From positions 62,001 through 126,000 of the forward strand of contig CAVQGN010000001.1 of NCBI GenBank assembly GCA_963712055.1: a stretch of 64,000 nucleotides of DNA. The letters run 5' to 3'. Shown piece after piece: positions 25,523-33,392 of the stretch; positions within the stretch are counted from its first letter, which is position 1; every line of letters begins with the position of its first letter. Origin of the DNA: JAHBVL01 sp963712055. GTDB lineage: Bacteria > Chloroflexota > Chloroflexia > Thermomicrobiales > UBA6265. Made by a program: the position numbers and the translations under genes. The notes below the pieces were generated by a model. The model had not been told where the DNA came from and ran no database searches. It worked only from the letters and a program-made list of their open reading frames with translations.

Positions 25523-25945
25523 CTAGATCACGTAGTTCGCGACTGCAGCTTCCGTCCGGGAGCGATCGACCAGGTCTTCGAGCGTGATGGCGCCGAGGTA
25601 GTCCATCGAATTCTGGAGAAGTTCGTGCCAAACCGCGTGTACCGGGTCGTTCTGGTGACCATCCCGGTGGGGATGGGCCTTGTTGTCGACTCCGTCCAGT
25701 ACCATCAGGGCGTCAAGCAGGGTCACTTCTTCTGGGGCCCGGGCGAGTGCATGGCCGCCTGTCGGTCCGCGAGTGCTCGTCACCAGCCCGCCGCGGTTGA
25801 GCGCACTCAGCACCTGATGCAGATACGCCTCTGGCACTTCCTGACGCGCGGCAATCTCCCGGCTCTGAATCGGTCCCTCGCCGAAGTGGAGTGCCAATTC
25901 GTAGAGCGCTCTAACTCCGTAGTCGGTTCGGCTGGAGACGCGCAT
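25523..25945 (-). CDS. Rrf2-family transcriptional regulator without the Fe-S cysteines
   Basis: 140 residues. The N-terminal winged helix 'RVSSRTDYGVRALYELALHFG' and recognition segment 'EAYLHQVLSALNRGGLVTSTRGPTGGHALAR' are typical Rrf2. In IscR/NsrR-type sensors the loop after residue ~90 has three Cys; here it reads 'KAHPHRDGHQNDPVHAVWHEL' in parts (KAHPHRDGHQ, HAVWHELL), with several His and no Cys. So it is not a classical Fe-S sensor; a His-rich metal site is conceivable. The start lies 35 bases inside larE, implying tight co-expression. Confidence 0.85.
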   Translation of the reverse strand: MRVSSRTDYGVRALYELALHFGEGPIQSREIAARQEVPEAYLHQVLSALNRGGLVTSTRGPTGGHALARAPEEVTLLDALMVLDGVDNKAHPHRDGHQNDPVHAVWHELLQNSMDYLGAITLEDLVDRSRTEAAVANYVI

Positions 25946-26762
25946 TGAGCACCTCGTTCATGCTGCCGGTCCGGTAACCCTCGAGATCAAGCGCAACGTA
26001 TTGGTAGCCCGCTGCTTTGACACCTTCGATGATTTCATTCCGACGAAGAAATATCTCTTCCTGGAGTTCCGCCGGGAATTCTAATCGGGCAACATCATTG
26101 TGATGGCGCACCCGGAACCCACGATACCCGAGTGAGCGAAGAAACGACTCGGCGGCCGAAACCATTCGTAGCTTCTCGACCGTGATCGGATCCCCATACG
26201 CGAACCGTGACGAAAGACAGGCACCAGCTGGCTTGTCCCAGGTCCGCAAACCGAACGCTTCGGAAAGATTGCGAATCTCCATTTTTGTCAGCCCAACTTC
26301 TGCCAGTGGACTGCGGACGCCAAGTTGCCGCGCGGCCCGGATTCCTGGACGGAAATCACCGCCGTCGTCAGCATTGGTGCCATCGACGACGACCTCGAAT
26401 CCATGCGACTGCGCCCACTTGTGCAATTGTCCGTAAAGTTCGGTTTTGCAGAAAAAGCAGCGCTGGTGCGTGTTGTCGGCGTAGCGCGGATCACTCAGCT
26501 CCATGGTCGAGATGTGCTCGTAGCGTGCGCCGAGCTCCTCCGCGATCGACCGCGCTTCTTCCATTTCCTCCGGTGCATATGACTCGGAGAGACCAGTTGC
26601 TGCGATGGCGCGGTTTCCACGCACGTCTATCGCCGCTTTCAGGAGCAAAGTGCTGTCAGCGCCGCCAGAAAAGGCAACCACGATCGACTCGTACGTTCCT
26701 AAATTAGTCAGCAGATCGTTCCATTTTGCCTGTTCGAGTTCGGAGATAATTGTTTCTGTCAC
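25911..26762 (-). CDS. larE: ATP-dependent sacrificial sulfur transferase LarE
   Basis: 283 residues. Donates sulfur to the biosynthetic precursor of the nickel-pincer nucleotide cofactor of LarA-type enzymes. PP-loop 'VVAFSGGADSTLLLKAA' (residues ~28-44) adenylates the substrate carboxylate. 'CFFC' at 102-105 and Cys182 in 'PAGACLSSRFAYG' are present. Cys182 corresponds to the sacrificial Cys176 of the Lactobacillus enzyme. Together the three Cys fit the variants reported to hold a [4Fe-4S] cluster. Followed by the overlapping rrf2 gene. A LarA-family protein is encoded at 21326. Confidence 0.9.
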   Translation of the reverse strand: MTETIISELEQAKWNDLLTNLGTYESIVVAFSGGADSTLLLKAAIDVRGNRAIAATGLSESYAPEEMEEARSIAEELGARYEHISTMELSDPRYADNTHQRCFFCKTELYGQLHKWAQSHGFEVVVDGTNADDGGDFRPGIRAARQLGVRSPLAEVGLTKMEIRNLSEAFGLRTWDKPAGACLSSRFAYGDPITVEKLRMVSAAESFLRSLGYRGFRVRHHNDVARLEFPAELQEEIFLRRNEIIEGVKAAGYQYVALDLEGYRTGSMNEVLNARLQPNRLRS

Positions 26763-26994
26763 TTGAGTGAACTTCCTGCGAAGCTGTTGTCGTCCCCGGG
26801 ATCGTACCAGCGACCGGGCTACTTCTCAACTGGGCCACAACAGAATTATGTCAGGGTCGAGTCGAGAAATGGTAGACTTCGTCGGGCTTTTGGCTGACGC
26901 AGCGCGTGCTGGCGGGTCCGACGATGCGATGGTGCATCGGCGAGATGGTGACTGTGGTGTCACCGGTATGTTTTCAAGGAGGAGTCAAGAAACA

Positions 26995-28815
26995 ATGGCA
27001 AAAGAGAATCCAGTCCTCAAGCTGAATGATCTCTATAAGGAGTTCATGTCAGGCAAGATCGACCGACGCGCATTCATGATTCGTGCCGGCGCTCTCGGTC
27101 TTTCTGGTTTTACGATGACTCAACTAGCCAAGACCGTTCCGGCATCCGCCCAGGAAGCGACCCCATCGGCCGCTGTCTATCCGGGTGGCTATAAATCGAT
27201 GACGTTCGAAGAGTTCCGCGCCTCGCTGGCCGAAACCTATCCCTTCACCGGTACCCCGGGTGAAGTTCTCGGTGGCCAGATCATCATGGGCGAGGTTGCT
27301 TCCTCGAACATGACGACTTTCAATCCGCATTTCGCTGACAACAGCCCGACCCAGCCAGTCATCCTGCAGGTCTTCGAGACCCTCTTTGGCACTGATCCCC
27401 GTGATGGTCAGTATGTCCCGCTGCTTGCCAATCGGTGGGAAATCGCCGAGGACGGTCGCACCTACACCTTCTACCTGAACGAAGGCGTGACCTTCCACGA
27501 TGGCACGCCGCTTACTACCGCGGATGTGGTTCTGAGCTTCGACGCCCAGGGCGATGAGACGCTCGGCAGCTCATACACGTCGACCTTTAACTCGGCAGTC
27601 GAGTCGTATCGCGCGATTGATGACATGACTTTCGAAGTCGTCGCTACCGACGTGCTCGCGCAGGTCGTGCTCTTCGGCAACATTTTCGCGCCGATCGTTC
27701 CGGCTCACATCTGGGCGGACGTTCCGTTCGACCAATGGCAGACCGACGGTGGCAGCACCGGTCAGGATCCGGCGCGCGTCGTTGGTACCGGCTACCTCAA
27801 GTTCGTCGAAACGAACGAAGGCGAAGGCACCTCGACGTTTGCCAAGAACGAGAACTACTGGTGGGCGAACGATGTTCCGCGCGCCGATGAGTTCATCTTC
27901 GCGACCTGGCCGGATGACACCGCCGCGATCGAAGCACTGCGCGCTGGTGCATTTGACTTCTACGAGAACGTGCCGCCGTCCGATGTCGAGAGCCTGCAGG
28001 CTGAAGAGAGCATCGATGTCGCGCTGTATGACACCTATTCCTTCAGCTGGTATGGCTACCAGCTCGATCCGGAGAAGTACGCAAACTTCACCGATGTGAA
28101 GGTTCGCCAGGCCCTCTTCTATGCTGTCGATCGCCAGTCGATGGTCGATAACATCATGCTCGGCTATGCTGAAGTTGCCAATGGAACACAGCCGATTCTT
28201 TCGCCGGCCTACGCGCCTGACCGGATCGACACCGTGTACAACTTCGATCCAGAAAAGGCCGCTGCACTTCTCGACGAAGCTGGCTGGACCCTCAATGGTG
28301 ACGGTCTTCGCGAAAAAGATGGCGAAACGCTGACGTTTGAGATCATGTATGGCGCTGGGTCAGCGACGACTGACCAGATCGCCGTGGCTCTCCAGGACTA
28401 CTGGAAAGCGATTGGCGTGACCGGCAACCCAACACCGGTCGACTTCGACACGGTGCTTGTGCCGGCGCTGGTCGAGAACTACGAATTCCAGATGGTGCTT
28501 CTTGGCTTCAACTGGGACCCGACCGGCGACCAGTCGGCCATGTTCGCGACATCCTCTTACGGCGGTGGTTTCAACGCCATGCGCTACTCGAATCCTGCCT
28601 ATGACGAAGCGGCCGCCGCATCTGGCGTTGAACTTGATCCGGAAGCGCGGGTCGAGCTTCTCATCAATGCGACAAACATTGTCAACGAGGATTTGCCGAT
28701 CGGTTGTCTCTGGTTCCGCAAGGACCGCACAGCCTTTAGCACTCGGATGCAGAACTTCACCCCATTAGGTGGCTCGCTGCTTTGGTCGATTCCATACGTT
28801 TCGATCGTCGAGTAA
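26995..28815 (+). CDS. ABC importer substrate-binding protein, family 5, Tat-exported
   Basis: 606 residues of the DppA/OppA type, binding peptides, opines or similar solutes outside the membrane. The N-terminus carries a twin-arginine signal: 'IDRRAFMIRAGALGLSG' then a hydrophobic run to 'ASAQ'. The body has the family start 'YVPLLANRWEIAEDGRTYTF', 'LNEGVTFHDGTPLTTADVV' and 'VRQALFYAVDRQSMV'. The ATG at 26995 is chosen because of AAGGAGGAG upstream and the signal peptide placement; a frame back to 26767 adds unrelated residues. It is followed by a hairpin terminator and then the permeases. Confidence 0.9.
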   Translation: MAKENPVLKLNDLYKEFMSGKIDRRAFMIRAGALGLSGFTMTQLAKTVPASAQEATPSAAVYPGGYKSMTFEEFRASLAETYPFTGTPGEVLGGQIIMGEVASSNMTTFNPHFADNSPTQPVILQVFETLFGTDPRDGQYVPLLANRWEIAEDGRTYTFYLNEGVTFHDGTPLTTADVVLSFDAQGDETLGSSYTSTFNSAVESYRAIDDMTFEVVATDVLAQVVLFGNIFAPIVPAHIWADVPFDQWQTDGGSTGQDPARVVGTGYLKFVETNEGEGTSTFAKNENYWWANDVPRADEFIFATWPDDTAAIEALRAGAFDFYENVPPSDVESLQAEESIDVALYDTYSFSWYGYQLDPEKYANFTDVKVRQALFYAVDRQSMVDNIMLGYAEVANGTQPILSPAYAPDRIDTVYNFDPEKAAALLDEAGWTLNGDGLREKDGETLTFEIMYGAGSATTDQIAVALQDYWKAIGVTGNPTPVDFDTVLVPALVENYEFQMVLLGFNWDPTGDQSAMFATSSYGGGFNAMRYSNPAYDEAAAASGVELDPEARVELLINATNIVNEDLPIGCLWFRKDRTAFSTRMQNFTPLGGSLLWSIPYVSIVE

Positions 28816-28829
28816 ATTCGGTTCTGATG

Positions 28830-28860
28830 CCGGGAGGGGTTCGCCCCTCCCGGTGTTTTC
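28830..28860 (+). terminator. Terminator between binding protein and permeases
   Basis: CCGGGAGGGG-TTCG-CCCCTCCCGG (28830-28853), a perfect 10-bp stem with a stable tetraloop, followed by TGTTTTC. Partial read-through would give high binding protein and low permease expression, a common plan for such importers. Confidence 0.8.
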
Positions 28861-28926
28861 ATTTATTCTTCCCCGTGACGATTTTGACTGAACAGGTAGT
28901 GATCACCCTCGAACCCGGAGTGTGGC

Positions 28927-29892
28927 ATGGCGGCATTCATTTTTCGGCGACTCCTGCAGATGATTCCGCTGCTGTTCGGTATCACCCTTATCACGTTTGT
29001 CATCATCAACGCCGCAGGAAGTCCTCTTTCCAGTGACGAACTGAATCCTCGCATCAAACCTGAAGACATCGAGCGGCTCAAGAACAACCTCGGTCTCAAC
29101 GAACCAATCCAGGAGCGCTATTTCATCTGGGTTTCCAATGTGTTTCGCGGTGATCTCGGTATTTCCATGATCAACGCACGTCCTGTCACCGATCGTATCC
29201 TCGAAGTGATCGGCAACACGCTCATTTTGGCGAGCGTATCGCTTGTGATCTCCCTTGCAATCGCGATACCGCTCGGAATCTATTCCGCCGTCCATCGAAA
29301 TTCTGTAGTCGATCGGGTGGTCAGCATTATCGCCGTTGGTGGATACGCTGTGCCAACGGTTTGGCTTGGCCTGCTGTTGATCATTCTCTTCGCTGTCAAG
29401 TTTGACGAATGGGGACTACCATCGTTGCCCGTAGGTGGTGTGCGGGATCTCCGTGGAGATGGAGGATTGAAAGACCGCATCGAGCACATGATTTTGCCGG
29501 TTACCGCTTTGGTGATTCCGCAAGTCGCAGTCTGGCTCTTTTATATCCGCTCGAACATGCTCGAAGTCATTCGTCAGGACTACATACGCACCGCGTCCGC
29601 CAAGGGTCTGACGGGGAAAACAGTCCTTTATCGGCATGCGTTCCGCAATGCGCTGATTCCCTTGATCACCTTGCTCGGTCTCAGCTTGCCCGATCTTTTC
29701 GCGGGCGCACTGGTAGTTGAAAACGTCTTCGCCTATCCCGGAATGGGACGGTTGACGATCACCGCTATCGGCGACAAAGACCATACCCTGGTGATGGGGA
29801 TTACGTTGATGTTCGCCTTTCTGGTGATCATCGGCAATCTGCTCGCTGACATTTTGTATGCCGTGGTTGATCCGCGGATCAGACTCGACTAA
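28927..29892 (+). CDS. ABC importer permease, DppB type (pair 1)
   Basis: 321 residues with about six membrane segments, starting 'FIFRRLLQMIPLLFGITLIT', typical for DppB/OppB. The cytoplasmic coupling (EAA) loop reads 'DYIRTASAKGLTGKTVLYRH', the contact for the ATPase. It should pair with the DppC-type permease 26 bases downstream. It is paralogous to the protein at 30930: long shared stretches such as 'ILFAVKFDEWGLPSLP' occur in both. No ATPase gene is nearby. Confidence 0.9.
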   Translation: MAAFIFRRLLQMIPLLFGITLITFVIINAAGSPLSSDELNPRIKPEDIERLKNNLGLNEPIQERYFIWVSNVFRGDLGISMINARPVTDRILEVIGNTLILASVSLVISLAIAIPLGIYSAVHRNSVVDRVVSIIAVGGYAVPTVWLGLLLIILFAVKFDEWGLPSLPVGGVRDLRGDGGLKDRIEHMILPVTALVIPQVAVWLFYIRSNMLEVIRQDYIRTASAKGLTGKTVLYRHAFRNALIPLITLLGLSLPDLFAGALVVENVFAYPGMGRLTITAIGDKDHTLVMGITLMFAFLVIIGNLLADILYAVVDPRIRLD

Positions 29893-29918
29893 GGGCTGAC
29901 CGGAGGGAACGGACCATC

Positions 29919-30875
29919 ATGGCAACGCAAGAATCAAGTGCATATCCACCAGGAGCCAGCGAAATCGCACTGAGCGATGCTGCGGTCGATTGGCAGGGCC
30001 TCGGCCGATTTGATCGCAAGGCTCCCGGGTTCTGGACGCGCGCGGCCAAGCGATTCGCGCACAACAAAGTCGCGGTTGTGGCATTGATCATCACTATGCT
30101 GATCATTTTGTTTGTTATCGCGGCGCCACTTGTTTCCAGGCTGACTGGATTCAACTATTCCGAGAACCACCTGGCCGACAAACTGACGCCGCCATTTACC
30201 AACGGCTACATTTTCGGGTCGGATGGCAATGGGCGGGATGTGCTTACCCGCCTGGCCTACGGTGGTCGTGTGTCGCTTTTGGTCGCGGTTTTGGCAGCAG
30301 CTTCGATCCTCGCGATAGGCGGCACGATTGGTTCAGTGGCCGGCTATTTCGGCGGTTGGGTCGACACGATTCTTATGCGCATGGCCGACGTTCTCCTGTC
30401 GATTCCAACCCTGGTGCTCCTCATCCTGGTCTCTTCGTTTTATCAACCTTCGCCGCCGGAGCTGGCATTGCTGATTGCTGTAGTCAGTTGGGCGGGTGTG
30501 TCTCGCCTGATTCGCGGCGAGGTGATGAGCATCAAGAACCGCGACTATGTCGATGCTGCCCGTGTTTCCGGTGCGTCGAACGCCCGGATCATCTGGCGGC
30601 ATATTTTCCCCAATGTGATTCCTTTGATCGTTGTCTGGGCGTCGCTGGTGATCCCAACTTTGATTCTGGTGGAAGCAACGCTGAGCTATCTCGGTCTTGG
30701 TGTCCGACCGCCGCAGCCCTCATGGGGCAATATGCTCCAGGATGCCAAGCAGTTCGTGCGGCAATCGTGGACACTGGTGTTCATTCCCGGTTTCATGATC
30801 TATATCACTGTGCTCTGCATCAATCTCGTTGGGAGCGGTCTCCGGGACGCACTCGATCCCCGGCTCAACAACTAG
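29919..30875 (+). CDS. ABC importer permease, DppC type (pair 1)
   Basis: 318 residues. N-terminal cytoplasmic tail, first membrane segment around residues 50-75, then 'GSDGNGRDVLTRLAYGGRVS' and the EAA loop 'DYVDAARVSGASNARIIWRH', all typical for DppC/OppC. The C-terminal 'LSYLGLGVRPPQPSWGNML' is the family hallmark. ATG at 29919. Forms the first permease heterodimer with the gene upstream. Confidence 0.9.
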   Translation: MATQESSAYPPGASEIALSDAAVDWQGLGRFDRKAPGFWTRAAKRFAHNKVAVVALIITMLIILFVIAAPLVSRLTGFNYSENHLADKLTPPFTNGYIFGSDGNGRDVLTRLAYGGRVSLLVAVLAAASILAIGGTIGSVAGYFGGWVDTILMRMADVLLSIPTLVLLILVSSFYQPSPPELALLIAVVSWAGVSRLIRGEVMSIKNRDYVDAARVSGASNARIIWRHIFPNVIPLIVVWASLVIPTLILVEATLSYLGLGVRPPQPSWGNMLQDAKQFVRQSWTLVFIPGFMIYITVLCINLVGSGLRDALDPRLNN

Positions 30876-30929
30876 GGTCGTGCGTCTCATGGCGAGAACA
30901 TCGTCGTTTCGAGCCGGAGAAGACCGGCG

Positions 30930-31898
30930 ATGACAGGTTTCATCATTCGGCGCGTTCTGCAAATGATTCCGCTGCTTATCGGAGTGACATTTCTGACGTT
31001 TGCCATTGTCAGTTTTGTCCCCGGCAGCCCGATCACCGCGATGCAACTCAATCCGCGGGCGCGCCCTGAGGATCTCGAGCGGATTCGCCAGAACCTTGGG
31101 CTTGACCGACCCTGGTACGAACGGTACGTTTACTGGCTGGGGGATGTCCTGAGAGGTGATCTTGGTCTCTCACTCACCAATTTCACGCCGGTTTCCGATC
31201 GAATTCTCGGTGTCCTCCCGAATACACTCCTGTTGACCGGCACCGCGTTGGTTCTTGCACTCCTGATTTCAGTCCCACTCGGTGTGATGTCTGCCGTAAG
31301 GCACAATTCACCGTTCGACCACATCACGACCTTGTTTGTGACCGCGTTTGCCGCTATCCCGTCGTTCTGGCTGGCGTTGCTGATGATCATTCTCTTCGCC
31401 GTCAAGTTCGATGAATGGGGATTGCCGAGTTTGCCTGCTCAGGGAATGGAAGACTTGCGCGGCAATACTGGCCTTCTGGATCGACTTCAGCATCTGATCC
31501 TGCCGGCCACGGCATTGGCAATCGTTCAGATAGCGGGCTGGACGAGGTTCATCCGGTCATCGATGCTCGAAACTATCGGGCAGGACTACGTGCGAACGGC
31601 CCGCGCCAAGGGGCTGGAGAATCAGACCGTCATCTATCGTCACGCGTTTCGCAATGCCTTGTTGCCGCTGGTAACGCTGGTGGGGTTGGCATTGCCGGAG
31701 GTGTTTGGCGGAGCGTATCTGATCGAGCAGATCTTTGCCTGGAACGGTCTGGGGCGACTTGCCTTCGACGCGACGCAAAGCAACGACTACACGATGATCA
31801 TGGGCGCGACATTGCTCTTTGCGGTGCTGACCATGCTCGGCAATCTCATGGCGGACGTGCTCTATGCGATCGCCGACCCCAGAATCCGATACCAATAG
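30930..31898 (+). CDS. ABC importer permease, DppB type (pair 2)
   Basis: 322 residues, DppB/OppB type: 'FIIRRVLQMIPLLIGVTFLT', EAA loop 'DYVRTARAKGLENQTVIYRH', C-terminus 'MADVLYAIADPRIRYQ'. Clearly paralogous to the protein at 28927 but well diverged, so the duplication is not recent. No second binding protein gene precedes it; the gap of 54 bases after the first DppC gene suggests one operon. Confidence 0.9.
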   Translation: MTGFIIRRVLQMIPLLIGVTFLTFAIVSFVPGSPITAMQLNPRARPEDLERIRQNLGLDRPWYERYVYWLGDVLRGDLGLSLTNFTPVSDRILGVLPNTLLLTGTALVLALLISVPLGVMSAVRHNSPFDHITTLFVTAFAAIPSFWLALLMIILFAVKFDEWGLPSLPAQGMEDLRGNTGLLDRLQHLILPATALAIVQIAGWTRFIRSSMLETIGQDYVRTARAKGLENQTVIYRHAFRNALLPLVTLVGLALPEVFGGAYLIEQIFAWNGLGRLAFDATQSNDYTMIMGATLLFAVLTMLGNLMADVLYAIADPRIRYQ

Positions 31899-31928
31899 TG
31901 GGTCAGTTTCAACGGTCGGTATGGCCTC

Positions 31929-32858
31929 ATGACTGAATCCGAAGCTTCCGCGTCGGCGTCAGGTCGATCGTCGGTCGTTGTGCCACAGCGCATGTCGGCG
32001 TCGAAGGGGAGTTATGCACGCGCGTGGGGACGATTTCGCAAGAATTCGATCGCGGTGGCGGGCTTGGTTGTACTCGTTGCCGTGATCGTTTTTGTTCTTT
32101 CGGCTGACCTGATTTCCATGTATGTGACTGAGCTCGACTATCGCGAAAACAACCTCAGCGCCGTTCTGGCGGCCCCGGGACAGGATGGGTTCATTCTTGG
32201 CAGCGACGGCAATGGGCGGGACATCCTGACCAGACTCGCTTACGGTGGTCGGATATCGCTGGCTGTCGCCACGTTGGCAACGCTTTCGACGTTGCTTTTC
32301 GGTGGCACGCTTGGCATGATCGCGGGGTATGCCGGTGGATGGATCGATGTCGTGATCATGCGCATCGCGGATGTGTTTCTGTCGATTCCTGGCTTGTCGA
32401 TCCTGATTCTCGTTTCGGCCCTCTATCGCCCCAGTCCCTACGGTTTGGCGTTCATTATCGCTCTGGTTCTCTGGCCCGGGATTGCCCGAATTACGCGTGG
32501 CGAATCAATGGCGATTGGCCGGCGGGAGTATGTGGACGCAGCCCGGATTACGGGTGCAGGTGACGTGCGCGTCGTCACCCGCCACGTGTTGCCGAATGTT
32601 CTCCCCACCATGATTGTCTGGGCGTCGCTGGTCATTCCAGCGTTCATCCTCACTGAAGCCGCGCTGAGTTTTCTTGGCCTGGGAGTCCGTTCTCCAACGC
32701 CGTCGTGGGGTAACATGCTCTCCGAAGCGCAGGCCTTCTACCGCACGAATTGGACGAATGTTTTTTTTCCGGGGTTCGCGATCTTCATTACCTCGTTGTC
32801 GATCAATCTGGTCGGTAACGGGTTGCGAGATGCGCTCGACCCCCGGATGGAGCGCTAG
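31929..32858 (+). CDS. ABC importer permease, DppC type (pair 2)
   Basis: 309 residues, DppC/OppC type: 'GSDGNGRDILTRLAYGGRIS', EAA loop 'EYVDAARITGAGDVRVVTRH', C-terminal 'LSFLGLGVRSPTPSWGNMLS'. Partner of the permease at 30930. The N-terminal 30 residues are Ser-rich and poorly conserved. The two pairs could form alternative channels with the same binding protein or serve another binding protein encoded elsewhere. Confidence 0.9.
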   Translation: MTESEASASASGRSSVVVPQRMSASKGSYARAWGRFRKNSIAVAGLVVLVAVIVFVLSADLISMYVTELDYRENNLSAVLAAPGQDGFILGSDGNGRDILTRLAYGGRISLAVATLATLSTLLFGGTLGMIAGYAGGWIDVVIMRIADVFLSIPGLSILILVSALYRPSPYGLAFIIALVLWPGIARITRGESMAIGRREYVDAARITGAGDVRVVTRHVLPNVLPTMIVWASLVIPAFILTEAALSFLGLGVRSPTPSWGNMLSEAQAFYRTNWTNVFFPGFAIFITSLSINLVGNGLRDALDPRMER

Positions 32859-32912
32859 CGACGAGCGACGAGTGACCCGAAGGAAACGGGTCGACAGCAA
32901 TCAGGAGTGTGT

Positions 32913-33308
32913 ATGAGGATCTGTCCGAATTGTGGGTGGAGCAATGACGCTCAGTTCCGTTTTTGCGAAAACTGCGGTGCTGATCTGGACAAGGTTCAAC
33001 CGAAAGATGGTTGGCGACCCCCGCCGGCTTCCGAGTGGCCCGATCCGCCTCAGCGTTCGTTGACACAACCCGGGTCTTCCCAGGACGAACAATACAGTTC
33101 CGCTTATGGGTCGTTTCAGATGGCGCCATTGCCGCCCCAGGAAGTGCCAGAGCGCAAACGTCGAGTCTGGATCTGGGTCGTCATGGCCCTCTTTGTCTTC
33201 ACGATCCTTGTCTGTGTTGGCGCGGGCTACTGGCTAACCTCGACCGATAGCGGCCAGAGTTTCCAGACCGAAGTCGCGACTCAGGCGACCGAACAAGCCG
33301 AAGAGTAG
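32913..33308 (+). CDS. Zinc-ribbon single-pass membrane protein
   Basis: 131 residues. The N-terminal zinc ribbon is 'RICPNCGWSNDAQFRFCENCG', CxxC-x11-CxxC. A Pro-rich linker follows, then a basic stop (ERKRRVW), one membrane segment ('VVMALFVFTILVCVGAGYWL') and a Thr/Gln/Glu tail, so ribbon inside and short tail outside is likely. ATG at 32913 with AGGAG upstream; GTG 32907 overlaps that site and is rejected. Directly after the transporter genes, perhaps in the same transcript. Function unknown. Confidence 0.7.
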   Translation: MRICPNCGWSNDAQFRFCENCGADLDKVQPKDGWRPPPASEWPDPPQRSLTQPGSSQDEQYSSAYGSFQMAPLPPQEVPERKRRVWIWVVMALFVFTILVCVGAGYWLTSTDSGQSFQTEVATQATEQAEE

Positions 33309-33341
33309 ATCCTTAGCCATCTTGGGAAGACACAATTGAAA

Positions 33342-33371
33342 CGACCCGACTCGTAGGTGAGTCGGGTCGTG
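33342..33371 (-). terminator. Terminator after pnp
   Basis: 12-bp perfect stem ACGACCCGACTC / GAGTCGGGTCGT with a 6-base loop. On the minus strand it is followed by TTCAATTGTG, on the plus strand by G/C-rich sequence, so it mainly serves pnp. It lies between convergent genes. Confidence 0.65.
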
Positions 33372-33392
33372 TCGAGTGTCGATTACCTGGTG

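Noticed and set aside
24846..25631. 261-codon minus-strand frame
   Set aside because: Composed of translated intergenic repeats with 'HSEPVEES' peptides and antisense dehydrogenase sequence.
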